Source of the DNA: CAUZWH01 sp965247665
Lineage (GTDB): Bacteria > Pseudomonadota > Alphaproteobacteria > SHVV01
Direction of reading: 5' to 3'
Length of the DNA stretch: 64,000 bases
NCBI GenBank assembly: GCA_965247665.1
Contig: CBDFHH010000005.1
Span: forward strand, 1,240,001 to 1,304,000
The notes under the pieces are model-generated. The model saw nothing but the letters and a program-made list of their open reading frames with translations. It ran no database searches and had not been told where the DNA came from. Shown one piece after another: positions 18,347 to 27,854 of this stretch. Made by a program: the position numbers and the translations under genes. How positions within the stretch are numbered: position 1 is the first letter of the stretch; each line of letters starts with the position of its first letter.

Positions 18347-19170
18347 AGTTCGTCGATGTCGACGGCATCAACACGCGCTACCTGTACGAGGGGGATCCCG
18401 ACAACTACCCGCTGATGATGATTCACGGTTTCGGCGGCTGCGCCGATCTGTTCCTGCGCAATGTCGATGCGCTGGCCGATGAGTTCTTCTTCATCGCCCC
18501 GGACATGATCGCCCACGGCTTTACCGGTCCGGCGGACTTTGAGGGCAAGCCGCCCCATCCCAAACATGTCGCTCACCTTCTCCGACTGGCCGACGTGATC
18601 GGGCTCGACAGGTTCTGCGCTTGCGGTTCGTCCTATGGCGCGTTGATTGCCGCGCTGATGTATTTCGAGCGCCCCAATCAGATCGACAAGCTGATCATCA
18701 ACGGCTCCGGTTCGTGCTTCAACTCGGAGGAGGAGTTGGCGGCGGCCCTCCAGGGCGCAAAGAACAACGCGCTCACGGCGATGCGCGCGGCGACGTACGA
18801 ATCGTGCCGCACGCGTACCGGAAACATCGTGTACGACCCCGACTGCATACCCGAAGCGATCATTCTGCCGCAGCTCACCTCGTATGCGTTCCCGCACATG
18901 ATTGCGAAGTACGAGGAAGCGATGGGTGGAATGATGGATATTCCGGCTTCGCGGCCCTACCGTATCCTCGAGCGGTTGGATCAGCTCGATGTCGATACGC
19001 TATTGGCCTGGGGCCGCGAAGACCCGCGCGGGATCTACGAAAACGCCGTGGAAGCGTGCAACAAGATGCCGCGTGCCAGCCTCGAGACGTTCGAGAAATG
19101 CGGTCATCTGCCGTTCATGGAGCATCCGAAGCAGTGGAACGACGCGGTGCGGGCGTTCCTGAAGGCGTAG
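18337..19170 (+). CDS. Alpha/beta hydrolase
   Basis: A 277-residue alpha/beta hydrolase. The oxyanion stretch MMIHGFGGCADLFL lies near residues 27-40 and the nucleophile elbow is CGSSYGAL, with Ser99 as nucleophile. Asp of LLAWGREDP and His of KCGHLPFMEHP complete the triad. The family pattern resembles meta-cleavage-product hydrolases and carboxylesterases. The start at 18337 is supported by AAGGAGA upstream. The 10-bp overlap with the EthD-like gene suggests one pathway, perhaps turnover of an aromatic or lactone compound. Confidence 0.88.
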   Translation: MRMKFVDVDGINTRYLYEGDPDNYPLMMIHGFGGCADLFLRNVDALADEFFFIAPDMIAHGFTGPADFEGKPPHPKHVAHLLRLADVIGLDRFCACGSSYGALIAALMYFERPNQIDKLIINGSGSCFNSEEELAAALQGAKNNALTAMRAATYESCRTRTGNIVYDPDCIPEAIILPQLTSYAFPHMIAKYEEAMGGMMDIPASRPYRILERLDQLDVDTLLAWGREDPRGIYENAVEACNKMPRASLETFEKCGHLPFMEHPKQWNDAVRAFLKA

Positions 19171-19265
19171 CGGCTTAGGCCAGTCTAAGTCCCGAACAAC
19201 CCTCGGGGTCGGCCTCGATCGAGATCCGGCCCGCGCCGGCGCGCTCGGATTGGCGGATCGGAGCC

Positions 19266-20135
19266 TCAGCCGGCGTAGCCGAGGATCCCGGCACCGGCGA
19301 CGACAATGGCAATACCGCACCACTGGATCGGCGGTACGCGTTCGCCCAGGAAGGTCGCCACCAAGACGACCGTCACCACGCTCACCGGTGCGCTGGCGGC
19401 TGCAGCGACGGCGGCGCCCTCGCCGGCGGTGCCGATGAAAATCGACATGACGCCCAGCGTATCGAGAACGCCCATCGCGGCAAAGGGGAGCCACCATCGC
19501 CGTGGCAGGTCGACAGGCGTGCGGGCGATCAGCATGTACAAGGCAAGGCTGATCAATGCGAACAGGCGATTGAACCACAGGGCGTGCAGCTCACCGTAGA
19601 TCTCCGATGCCTGGCGGCCGGCGATTATTCCCAGCGCGAAAATCGCCGCCGATGCTACCCCGAGCGCGACGGTGGGCCAGATACGAACGTCTGTAGCGGC
19701 GGAGCCTTCCTCGGGTTCCTCGGGATGCGCATAACGGGCGACGATCCACACGCCGGCCAAGACGGCGATGATCGCGATCGACTCGACCAGCGTGGGAACG
19801 ATCCCGAGGATCAGCGCGCCGGCAACGATGAAGGCGGGGTAGCTCGAAACCACCGGCGAGGCGACGGAAACCGGCCCGCGCGTCAAACTGGCGAACAGCA
19901 GCAGCAGGCCCGCCGCGAAACAAACACCGGTGATGATTAGCCAATGCAGGCCCGCCGCCGTCCAAACCAAGGCCGTCCCGTCGATCCACACCCACAGGCT
20001 GACGACAATGCTGGCGACGATCAGCATGCCGAGCAGGGTGTTGGTGGGCCCGATAGCGCGGCCCGAGAGCCGGGCGACGAACTCGGTCGTCCCCCAGCAC
20101 AGCGCGGCGGCGAATCCCCATAACGCCGGCGTCAC
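19266..20135 (-). CDS. EamA/DMT family transporter
   Basis: A ten-helix EamA protein of 289 residues, on the opposite strand to its neighbours. Its first helix reads TPALWGFAAALCWGTTEF; I place the start at the GTG at 20135 because the frame upstream (to 20207) is polar and lacks family similarity. It differs from the other EamA proteins here: an elongated acidic central loop (YAHPEEPEEGSAATDV) splits the two repeats. No substrate evidence. Confidence 0.85.
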   Translation of the reverse strand: MTPALWGFAAALCWGTTEFVARLSGRAIGPTNTLLGMLIVASIVVSLWVWIDGTALVWTAAGLHWLIITGVCFAAGLLLLFASLTRGPVSVASPVVSSYPAFIVAGALILGIVPTLVESIAIIAVLAGVWIVARYAHPEEPEEGSAATDVRIWPTVALGVASAAIFALGIIAGRQASEIYGELHALWFNRLFALISLALYMLIARTPVDLPRRWWLPFAAMGVLDTLGVMSIFIGTAGEGAAVAAAASAPVSVVTVVLVATFLGERVPPIQWCGIAIVVAGAGILGYAG

Positions 20136-20533
20136 GCGGAGCGCTCCGGATGCACGGGTGCAAAGCTCATATCGGGTGCTCCCCGGAGGGACCGGGCTCA
20201 CCGGCAATAGTCATAGAACGATCATCCGAAATAGGCGCGGCGGCGCCCGCCGCGACCGAGAGAGAATGCCGATCGACAGCGCGATGGAGAGCCGGCTCCC
20301 GCAACGGCAGCCGCTTCCCCATCGCCAGCCTACCGAATGCTCGCGGTGGCCGACAGCGATTTGGCGGGTCCGATCGCGCGCACGAGATGCGCACGACGAA
20401 GTCGGCCGTGCCCCGGTCGATCGCGCTGCCGAGGCGCGACAGAAACGGGTTCATATCGCTGTATGGGGATTTAGGGACGCTGTGAGTGGTATATCGGGAG
20501 AGGAACAACGCGCAGGCACGGAGGTACCGTACC
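20136..20533. other. Intergenic stretch, nothing recognised
   Basis: About 400 bp between divergent genes (EamA minus, NIPSNAP plus). All long frames here have shadow-like composition. Promoters for both genes should lie here; no RNA gene or repeat is visible. Confidence 0.5.
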
Positions 20534-20854
20534 ATGATCGTGGACCACCGCACTTACAGCATTCGCCCTGGCAAGGTGCAGATATGGCTACAGAACTACG
20601 AGAAGTACGCCTTGCCGGTGCAGCGGAAACACCTTGGCAACCTACTCGGCTTTTTCGTCAGCGAGATCGGGCCGCTCAATCAAATCGTCTTCATGTGGGC
20701 GTATGAGGACCTGGCCGATCGCCAACATCGACGCGCGGCGATGGAAGCCGATCCCGCCTGGCACGACTATCTGGTGCGATCTGCCGAGATCGGTGCGCTG
20801 TTGGCCCAAGAGAACAAGATCCTGAAGCCGACCGGTTTTTCGCCGATCCGATAG
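20534..20854 (+). CDS. NIPSNAP family protein
   Basis: A 106-residue NIPSNAP (dimeric ferredoxin-like) protein beginning MIVDHRTYSIRPGKVQ, the typical opening with Glu/Asp-x-Arg-x-Tyr replaced by DHRTY. The second half holds the family VFMWAYEDLADRQHRRAAM and a DPAWHDYL helix. Family members are stress or oxygenase-associated small binding proteins with no fixed chemistry. The start codon at 20534 gives a complete fold; the in-frame GTG-like upstream extension is basic and unlikely. Confidence 0.8.
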   Translation: MIVDHRTYSIRPGKVQIWLQNYEKYALPVQRKHLGNLLGFFVSEIGPLNQIVFMWAYEDLADRQHRRAAMEADPAWHDYLVRSAEIGALLAQENKILKPTGFSPIR

Positions 20855-20912
20855 CTGGCACCCGGAGCGGGGCATGCACATATCGCGACTCGGATAGACG
20901 TGCGCGCGGTTA

Positions 20913-21662
20913 TCAATGATCGCGCGGCAGCGACCCGAATCGGTCGAACCTATCTTCAATCCCGTTCTGCCTGAGCGCATACCAATAGGTCGCGGTGTTG
21001 ATGGCAAGAACCAGCTTGCCCAATTCCCTCTCCTTCTCGGCCGCAACCTGTACCATCGACAGGTTGGTGCCGCATTGCACGATCGCGTCGACGTCGTCGC
21101 CATCGAGTTCGTCGATGGTGTCGCGAAGCTCGTCGGCGGTGACGTGAGCGATGACCACGGGCCCGCCGCATCTGAGCCCCTTCAAGCGCACGACCTCGTA
21201 GCCCCAGTCCTGGAAGAAGCCGCGCACCTGCTCGTCACCCAGCGGCATATAGGGCGTGATCACCGCGAGCCGGGTGACGTCGGGATAGCGCTCGAGCGCG
21301 GCGATACAGGCCTCCGATCCCATCGCGACCTTGCGGCCCTGCGCGCGCTCGGCAAAGCGTTCGTGCATCGCCGCGGCGCCGGTTTTACCGTCCCAGAAGG
21401 TTTCGCCGGACACGCCGAGGATGATCGAATCGGGCTCGCAAGTGAGTACGCTATCGATCGCCGGCACCAGTGCGTCGCGGATCAGCTCGATCATACCGAG
21501 GAAGCTCTGGTCGTCGGTCACCGTGACGTTGGGAATCAGCGCACGGGAAAAGTGATTGGTCACGCCGCCGGGGCGCATGTCGTCGTAGTCCGGCTGAACG
21601 ATGGTGTTGGTGGAGGGGGCGACCACCCCGAATTTGTGACGCCACCCGAGAGCATCGGTCAT
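20913..21662 (-). CDS. Maleate isomerase/arylmalonate decarboxylase-like protein (Asp/Glu racemase superfamily)
   Basis: A 249-residue Asp/Glu racemase-fold enzyme. The opening WRHKFGVVAPSTNTIVQPDY fits maleate isomerase-like proteins. Of the two active-site cysteines expected in maleate isomerase and racemases, only the C-terminal one is present (Cys197 in VQCGTNLSM); the N-terminal site reads LGVSGETFW, without Cys. A single Cys fits arylmalonate decarboxylase-type chemistry better than isomerisation. The ATG at 21662 follows the ribosome site AAGGAG (minus strand). It is divergent from a RidA gene 91 bp away, and the two may serve one pathway. Confidence 0.75.
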   Translation of the reverse strand: MTDALGWRHKFGVVAPSTNTIVQPDYDDMRPGGVTNHFSRALIPNVTVTDDQSFLGMIELIRDALVPAIDSVLTCEPDSIILGVSGETFWDGKTGAAAMHERFAERAQGRKVAMGSEACIAALERYPDVTRLAVITPYMPLGDEQVRGFFQDWGYEVVRLKGLRCGGPVVIAHVTADELRDTIDELDGDDVDAIVQCGTNLSMVQVAAEKERELGKLVLAINTATYWYALRQNGIEDRFDRFGSLPRDH

Positions 21663-21753
21663 GCTGCGCTCCTTGCGTGGTTGTCGCGTCGGCCTCACCG
21701 TAGTTGGTTTTCTGCACCGCGCAAACGCGGGTTAATCCCATAGGAGGATGAAC

Positions 21754-22149
21754 ATGAACTTTCAGGTCATCAATCCGGAAACCCTCGGTCCGGCTGTCGG
21801 CCCGTTTTCGCGTGCCGTACAGCTCGACAACGTTCTCTACATCGCAGGCACCTCGGCGCTGTCGCACCTCACCGGGCCGTTCGAGGAACGCTATTTACCG
21901 CATTCGATCGAGGAGCAATCGAAGCTGACGTTCGGCAACCTCCGGAAGGTCGTCGAGGCAGCGGGCGGCACGATGGCCGATATTTTCAAGATCACGCTGA
22001 TGGTCAAGCGGCGGGAGGACTACGCAGCGGTCAATGAAATCCGCGGCACCTACTTTCCGGAGCGCTCCCTGATCAGCACCGGATACCAGTGCGAATTGCT
22101 GCGCGACGATATGCTGATCGAGGTCGACGCGATGGCTTTGATCAAGTGA
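21754..22149 (+). CDS. RidA family protein
   Basis: A 131-residue YjgF/YER057c/UK114 trimeric deaminase. RidA proteins hydrolyse reactive enamine/imine products of PLP enzymes. Seen here are FSRAVQLDNVLYIAGTSAL near the N-terminus, VVEAAGGTMADIFKITLM and the closing CELLRDDMLIEVDAMALI. The substrate-binding Arg of the true RidA motif (usually R105) is not clearly in place, so it may be a diverged Rid subgroup. Start: the AGGAGG at 21741-21746 is too close to the ATG at 21748 and well spaced from the ATG at 21754. Confidence 0.85.
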   Translation: MNFQVINPETLGPAVGPFSRAVQLDNVLYIAGTSALSHLTGPFEERYLPHSIEEQSKLTFGNLRKVVEAAGGTMADIFKITLMVKRREDYAAVNEIRGTYFPERSLISTGYQCELLRDDMLIEVDAMALIK

Positions 22150-22366
22150 TCGTGTGGCGGTGGCCCGGCTTCGCGGTGGCCGGCGCCGTCATCGCGCATC
22201 CCCGCTTGGTGCAACCGCCGAACGGACACGACGATCGGCCCGGTTCCTGCCGATTCGTCTTTGAGCGAGGGCGCGCCCAAATGTTAGCCTCACGCGACCT
22301 TAGGTAGACTGCGAGGCTCTGCCGGAGCTTCGCCTTCGCAGCCATTTCCTCACCGCCCATCGCCGC

Positions 22367-24901
22367 ATGCCGCGTTCCACAGCTCGACAGAAGTCCAGCC
22401 AGCACAAGACCCTCCGCAAGTACCGCGCCAAGCGCGATTTCGCGACAACACCGGAGACTGAAGGAATCGCTGTACCGGCACCGGGCGGCCGCCGGTTCGT
22501 CGTGCATATGCACGATGCGTCGCGGCTGCACTACGATCTTCGCCTTGAGATCGATGGCGTCCTCAAGAGCTGGGCCGTAACCCGCGGCCCGAGTCTCGAC
22601 CCCAAGATCAAACGGCTCGCGGTCCATGTCGAAGACCACCCCTTGAGCTATGTCGATTTCGAGGATGTCATCCCCAAACATCAATACGGTGCCGGACCCA
22701 TGATCGTATGGGACCGGGGCACTTGGGTGCCGATGGAAGACGTCAGCGAGCAATATGCTGGGGGTCAGATCAAATTCCGCCTCGATGGCGAGAAACTGAA
22801 TGGCGGCTGGACTCTGGTGCAGCTCAAGGGACGCGGCGAGGACGGCAAGAACTGGCTGCTGATCAAGGAGCGCGACATTTTCGCCCGGAGCGAAGCCGAT
22901 GGGGTCGTCACCGAGGAACAACCGCGCAGCGTCGTTTCCGGCTTCACGGTCGGCGACCTTGCTGCTTCCGTCGCGTTGCGCCAACCGCGCTCAAGAAAAC
23001 GACGGCCCAGGAAGGTGGCGGTCGGCAGGCTCGCCGGCGCCGAGAAAGCTGCCCTCGGTCGCGCCCCGCGGCCAATGCTCGCAACCGGCGTCGATCAGGC
23101 GCCGGAGGGCGACGCGTGGCTACATGAGATCAAATTCGATGGCTACCGGACGATATGCCGTCTCGAAGACGGCGCCGCGCGGCTGTTCACGCGTAACGGT
23201 CGCGACTGGACCTATCGGTATCCCTTTATCGCCGACGCTTTCGAACAACTGGCGTGCCGGAGCGCGGTTATCGACGGCGAGGTTTGCGTGGTCGACCGCG
23301 GGGGCAAGACCAGCTTCTCGGCGTTGCAGGCCGCCCTCGGTGAAGGCCGCAGCGAACAGCTCGTGTTCTATGCGTTCGATCTGATTTACCTCGACGGTTA
23401 CGATCTCAAATCGGTGCCTCTCGCCAAGCGCAAGGACACGTTGGCGACGCTCATCGAGCCGCTCGTGCACGAAAGCTCGGCAATTCAAATTAGCGATCAC
23501 GTGATCGGCAACGGCCCCGCCTTCTTCACTCAGGCCTCGCGTATCGGGCTCGAAGGAATAACTTCCAAGCAGGCCGGGTCCGCTTACGTCTCGGGCCGTT
23601 CCAAGAACTGGCTCAAGACCAAGTGCGTTCTCGCCGCAGAGTTTCTGGTGATCGGTTACGAAGAAAGCGCAGCCGCCGGTGGGCTCAGCGCTTTGCTGTT
23701 GGCCGAAGACCGCGGTGGCGGGCTTGCCTATGTCGGCAAGGTTGGCACAGGTTTCACCGCACAGAGCGCCGGGCATCTGCGTGATACGCTCTCGGCGGTG
23801 GCTCGCGAGACGCGCCTGTTCGCGTTCGAGACCAAGGACAAGCTCGGCCAGGTGACTTGGACCGAACCGCGCCACCTCGCCGAAATCCACTATCGCGCGC
23901 GCACCGGCGAGGGGCGCCTTCGCGCCGCCGTGTTCCGAGGACTGCGCGAGGATCAGACGGTAACGGCCGCCGCGGAGCCGGTGCCCAACCTCGTCAGCGA
24001 CGCCGATCTGGCGGCGATCTGGGTCACCAATCCGGATCGCGTCATGTTCGGCGAAGGTGGGCCGACCAAGCTTGATCTCGTTCTCTACTACGCGCGTATC
24101 GGCAATTGGATGCTGCCGGAACTGGTGGACCGCCCATTGACGCTGGTGCGTTGCCCGACCGGCGAACTTGCCGACACGTTTTACCAACGCCACGCCAGCG
24201 AGGGCATGGTCAAGCATGTTTACGAGATCGGCATCCCATCGAAAAAGGACCAGGAGCGCGACGACTATCTCTACCTAAGAGACGCGAAGGGGCTGTTCTC
24301 GCTGTCGCAGTTCGGGGTTATCGAATTTCACCCCTGGGGCTGCCGGATCGACAAACCCGAGCGGCCCGACCGGCTGATATTCGACCTCGATCCGGACGAG
24401 GGCTTGGAGTGGCGCGAGGTTGTCGATGCCGCCCACCACATCCGCGAGGAGCTCGCCGAGATCGGGCTGACCGCGTTTGTGCGCACCACCGGCGGCAAGG
24501 GGCTTCACCTGGTCGTGCCGGTGGAACGACGCGCGAGCTGGACGGCCTTCAAGGATTTCGCCCGGGCGTTCGTCGAAGCTCTCGCCAAGGGCGCGCCGGG
24601 TCGTTACACCACCTCGGTCGCGAAATCGGCGCGACGCGGCAAGATCTTTATCGACTACGTCCGCAACGTTCGCGGCGCGACGGCCGTGGGCTCGTATTCG
24701 CTGCGCGCGCGGCCGGGTGCACCGGCGGCGACGCCCCTCGGCTGGCCGGAACTCGCGGCGGTCGACGATCCCCGCGAGTTCGACTACCGCACGGTTCCGG
24801 AGCGCATGGCGAAGATCGCCGTGGATCCCTGGCGCTCGATCGACAATTCGATCCGACGCATCACCAAGGAAATGTCGCAAAAAATAAGGATTCACAAGTG
24901 A
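22367..24901 (+). CDS. ligD: ATP-dependent DNA ligase D (phosphoesterase-ligase-polymerase)
   Basis: An 844-residue three-domain end-joining enzyme that processes, fills and seals double-strand breaks with Ku. Domain order is phosphoesterase (about 40-190; HMHDASRLHYDLRLE with His47, His49, His55, and AVHVEDHP), ligase (about 235-540; nucleophile Lys256 in EIKFDGYR) and archaeo-eukaryotic primase-type polymerase (about 565-840; catalytic Asp673 and Asp675 in FDLDPDEG). The domain order phosphoesterase-ligase-polymerase is the Pseudomonas/alphaproteobacterial arrangement rather than the mycobacterial one. Ku follows 58 bp downstream. Confidence 0.96.
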   Translation: MPRSTARQKSSQHKTLRKYRAKRDFATTPETEGIAVPAPGGRRFVVHMHDASRLHYDLRLEIDGVLKSWAVTRGPSLDPKIKRLAVHVEDHPLSYVDFEDVIPKHQYGAGPMIVWDRGTWVPMEDVSEQYAGGQIKFRLDGEKLNGGWTLVQLKGRGEDGKNWLLIKERDIFARSEADGVVTEEQPRSVVSGFTVGDLAASVALRQPRSRKRRPRKVAVGRLAGAEKAALGRAPRPMLATGVDQAPEGDAWLHEIKFDGYRTICRLEDGAARLFTRNGRDWTYRYPFIADAFEQLACRSAVIDGEVCVVDRGGKTSFSALQAALGEGRSEQLVFYAFDLIYLDGYDLKSVPLAKRKDTLATLIEPLVHESSAIQISDHVIGNGPAFFTQASRIGLEGITSKQAGSAYVSGRSKNWLKTKCVLAAEFLVIGYEESAAAGGLSALLLAEDRGGGLAYVGKVGTGFTAQSAGHLRDTLSAVARETRLFAFETKDKLGQVTWTEPRHLAEIHYRARTGEGRLRAAVFRGLREDQTVTAAAEPVPNLVSDADLAAIWVTNPDRVMFGEGGPTKLDLVLYYARIGNWMLPELVDRPLTLVRCPTGELADTFYQRHASEGMVKHVYEIGIPSKKDQERDDYLYLRDAKGLFSLSQFGVIEFHPWGCRIDKPERPDRLIFDLDPDEGLEWREVVDAAHHIREELAEIGLTAFVRTTGGKGLHLVVPVERRASWTAFKDFARAFVEALAKGAPGRYTTSVAKSARRGKIFIDYVRNVRGATAVGSYSLRARPGAPAATPLGWPELAAVDDPREFDYRTVPERMAKIAVDPWRSIDNSIRRITKEMSQKIRIHK

Positions 24902-24959
24902 CTGGAAGACAGTATAGAAATCGCAGACGAAGTTCGATCGCGGTATTGGGAGGCTGGGC

Positions 24960-25826
24960 ATGACGCCTCGCGCGACGTGGAAGGGTTACCTGAAGTTATC
25001 GTTGGTCTCGTGTCCGGTGCGGTTGCACAACGCGACCACGGCGGTGAACAAGATCTCGTTCAACTGGCTGCACAAGAACACCAACAATCGGGTGCAGATG
25101 AAGCCCTACGACCCTGAACTGGGTCAGGTCGAGCGATCCGATCTGGTCAAGGGCTACGAGTTCGAAAAGGATCAATACGTGGTGGTGGACGAAGAAGATC
25201 TCAAGAAGATCCAGATCGAATCGACCAAGACCATCACCATCGAGGAGTTCGTCGACGCCGATGACGTCGATCCGATATTTCTCGATTCACCCTACTACCT
25301 CGCCCCCGACGGCCCGGTTGCCGACGAGACCTTTCGCGTCATCCACAAGGCGATGCGGGCGCAGAACAAAGCGGCGCTCGGTCGCGTGGTGCTTTCCGGA
25401 CGTGAGCGCCGTGTCATCATCACGGTACGCGATCGCGGGCTCGTCCTGACGACCCTTCGCGTCGCCTCCGAAGTGCGCAAGCATGACGAATATTTCAACG
25501 ACATCGCCAACGGTGATCTCGACGAGGAAGCGCTGAAGCTTGCCGAACTCATCATCTCGCAAAACGAGGGGATATGGGATTCGAGCGAGTTCGAGGATCA
25601 GTATCAGAAAGAACTCCTCGAGATCGTCAAGGCCAAGATCAAGGGCACCAAGCCGGTCATCAGCAAGGCGCCCGAGCGCGGCAAGGTCATCAATCTGATG
25701 GATGCGCTGAATCAGAGCCTCGACGAGGGCAGCCTAAAAAAGCCGCCAGCCAAGAGCACGCGGCGCCAAGCCGCGTCGGCTAAGAAAAAAGCGCCGGCGA
25801 GAAAACGTGCGACCAGGGCGGCTTAG
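24960..25826 (+). CDS. ku: Ku protein, bacterial non-homologous end joining
   Basis: A 288-residue bacterial Ku homodimer subunit that should thread onto DNA ends and recruit LigD. The core beta-barrel and ring region is intact from WKGYLKLSLVSCPVRLHNAT through YELEKDQYVVV-like GYEFEKDQYVVVDEEDL to ELAELIISQ-like LKLAELIISQNEG. The C-terminus is a lysine-rich low-complexity tail (PAKSTRRQAASAKKKAPARK) typical of Ku proteins that bind DNA non-specifically. Its start ATG at 24960 is the first after ligD. Confidence 0.96.
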   Translation: MTPRATWKGYLKLSLVSCPVRLHNATTAVNKISFNWLHKNTNNRVQMKPYDPELGQVERSDLVKGYEFEKDQYVVVDEEDLKKIQIESTKTITIEEFVDADDVDPIFLDSPYYLAPDGPVADETFRVIHKAMRAQNKAALGRVVLSGRERRVIITVRDRGLVLTTLRVASEVRKHDEYFNDIANGDLDEEALKLAELIISQNEGIWDSSEFEDQYQKELLEIVKAKIKGTKPVISKAPERGKVINLMDALNQSLDEGSLKKPPAKSTRRQAASAKKKAPARKRATRAA

Positions 25827-25891
25827 TGCAGGCCGTTGCTTGACGCGTCGGACAACGTGATACTCCTTCGGCAGGGGGCGGCAACGACAGC

Positions 25892-27007
25892 GTGAACGTT
25901 TTCGAAGGCAAGACCGTCGTCTTCCTTGGCCGCCTCGGCTCGATGCCGCAAAAGCTGGCCAAGCAGGAGGTCGAGCGCCGCGGCGGCTGCACTCTGCGCA
26001 GCATCAATCCGGAAACCGACTTCGTTGTCGTCGGTCATTTCGCGTATCGCATGCTCGATGGCGGCCGCTTACAGTGGAAGCTCGATCAAGCGGCGGTGGC
26101 TGGCGCCCGCTGCATCAGCGAAAACCGGTTCCTCGTCCTCTCCGGCTTGCGCCACGCCGCCGATGACCAGGAACGAACGCTGTCGCTGCAAACGCTCGCC
26201 GCGCAGGCCGGTCTCGATCAAGCGACGGTAACGTTGCTGGCCCTGTTCGACGTGATTGAACCGAACGACGATCGGTGCAGCTTTCGCGACGTGGTCGCCG
26301 CCAAGGAAGCAGCCCGGCTCATCAGCCAGGGGGCGACCTTAACCGAAATCGTCGCCGGTAGCTTGGCGCTGCAAGGGAACGCCGACGAACTGCCGCAGAA
26401 CCTGGCCCAAGTTCACCTCACCCGATCCGAGGCCGATGGGTTGGTCGTCAAGGTCGGCGAGAAACTCGCCGAGCTCGATGGCCAGATGAAACTATCGCTC
26501 ACCGAGGGCGAAAACCCGTCGCTTGACCAGCTGTTCGATGCCGCCGAGGCGGCCGAGGATGCCGGCGAATTCGAGAAGGCCGAGCGCTACTATCGGCAGT
26601 GCGTCGATATCGACAAGAGCGATCCCTCGGCGCCGTTCAACCTGGCCAACGTCGCGCGCGAGCGGGGCGATCCGAAAGAAGCGCGGGCTTATTTCGAACG
26701 CGCGTTGCTGCTCGATCCCGACTACAGCGAGGCCTGGTACAATCTCGCCGACCTGGCCGAGACCGAGGGCGATCGTCGCGGCGCCCAGACCTGCCTGCTC
26801 AAGGCACTTGCAATCAATCCAGACTTTGCCGATGCCCTGTTCAATCTCGCGCGGCTCTACTACCGCGACGGGGCGTTCGACGACGCTCTGCCGTTTTTCG
26901 AGCGTTACCTCGAGCTCGACGCCACCAGCGAGTGGAGCCGCTCCGCCCGCGACCACTTGGCGGTGTGCCGGCAGGAACTCGACCGCGCCCGCCGCCGACC
27001 CGCCTGA
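25892..27007 (+). CDS. BRCT-HTH-TPR protein next to ligD-ku
   Basis: A 371-residue three-part protein. Residues 1-80 match a BRCT module as in NAD-dependent ligases (FEGKTVVFLGRLGSMPQKLA, then TDFVVVGHFA). Residues about 95-175 look like a MerR-type helix-turn-helix pair (LSLQTLAAQAGLDQATVTLL, CSFRDVVAAKEAARLI). Residues about 205-360 are TPR repeats (SEAWYNLADLAETEGDRRGA and similar). The start is a GTG, 65 bp after ku. BRCT domains bind phosphoproteins or DNA ends, so an accessory role in end joining is plausible but unproven; similar BRCT-TPR proteins exist elsewhere in Alphaproteobacteria. Confidence 0.78.
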   Translation: MNVFEGKTVVFLGRLGSMPQKLAKQEVERRGGCTLRSINPETDFVVVGHFAYRMLDGGRLQWKLDQAAVAGARCISENRFLVLSGLRHAADDQERTLSLQTLAAQAGLDQATVTLLALFDVIEPNDDRCSFRDVVAAKEAARLISQGATLTEIVAGSLALQGNADELPQNLAQVHLTRSEADGLVVKVGEKLAELDGQMKLSLTEGENPSLDQLFDAAEAAEDAGEFEKAERYYRQCVDIDKSDPSAPFNLANVARERGDPKEARAYFERALLLDPDYSEAWYNLADLAETEGDRRGAQTCLLKALAINPDFADALFNLARLYYRDGAFDDALPFFERYLELDATSEWSRSARDHLAVCRQELDRARRRPA

Positions 27008-27115
27008 GCAATCTCGGAGTTCGAGCTGCCGTCGAAAGCGATGCCGCGGCTCGCCAGCGGTCGAGGCTTTCCTCTATCTTGCAGGCGTCATGGTAGCGAC
27101 GCCGCCGATAAACCG

Positions 27116-27829
27116 ATGGTAGCGGATGAGGCCGATCCCTGGGTGCCGTTTAGCGGCGGCTTTCGCCGCGAGCATCTCACCGAGGAGCGGATGGCCAAAC
27201 TGGCCAAGCTGGCGGAGGGCCAACCCGGCTTCACTGCATTGAGCGAAGCCGAGCGCGACGCCAGCCGCTACGCGCTGCTCAGCCGTAGGCGGCGTAATCA
27301 AAGCGTGTGGATCTTCGCCTACGGATCGCTGATGTGGAACCCGGCGATGCAAGTTGCCGAACGCCGTTTTGCCAGGGTGCATGGTTTCCATCGCAGCTTC
27401 TGCCTGTGGACACCCCTCGGGCGCGGCAGCCCCGACAACCCGGGAATGGTATTGGGCATGAAACCCGGCGGATCATGCAACGGCGTCGTACTGCGCTTGG
27501 CGCCCGATACCGTCCACGATGAAACGCGCATCCTTTGGCGCCGGGAGATGTTCGCCGGCGTTTATCAGCCGCGCTGGGTGCGGGCGCATCTATCGCGCGG
27601 TGCGGTCGACGCGATCGCATTTACCATGAACACGTCGCACCAACGCTATACCGGTGATGTCCCGACGGAACGCATGGTCCGCGCGCTGGCGACCGCTTCC
27701 GGTCGGCTCGGCAGCTCCTACGACTATCTTGCCAGCACGGTCGCCCAACTCGACGAGCTCGGCGTGCGCGACGGCGCGATGCACCGATTGCTGCGGCAGG
27801 TCGAGAAATATCGACGCGAATCACGTTAG
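27116..27829 (+). CDS. Gamma-glutamylcyclotransferase, ChaC-like
   Basis: A 237-residue ChaC-family protein that should convert gamma-glutamyl peptides, such as glutathione, to 5-oxoproline. The family motif is VWIFAYGSLMWNP, followed by the arginine-rich FARVHGFHRSFCLWTP. The catalytic acid is likely the Glu of RREMFAGVYQPRWV. Start set at the ATG at 27116; the upstream in-frame stretch is Arg/Ser-rich. It could deplete glutathione or recycle gamma-glutamyl amino acids in stress. Followed 26 bp later by an EamA exporter. Confidence 0.9.
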   Translation: MVADEADPWVPFSGGFRREHLTEERMAKLAKLAEGQPGFTALSEAERDASRYALLSRRRRNQSVWIFAYGSLMWNPAMQVAERRFARVHGFHRSFCLWTPLGRGSPDNPGMVLGMKPGGSCNGVVLRLAPDTVHDETRILWRREMFAGVYQPRWVRAHLSRGAVDAIAFTMNTSHQRYTGDVPTERMVRALATASGRLGSSYDYLASTVAQLDELGVRDGAMHRLLRQVEKYRRESR

Positions 27830-27854
27830 TTGGCGCCGGCATCAGGTTTCACAG

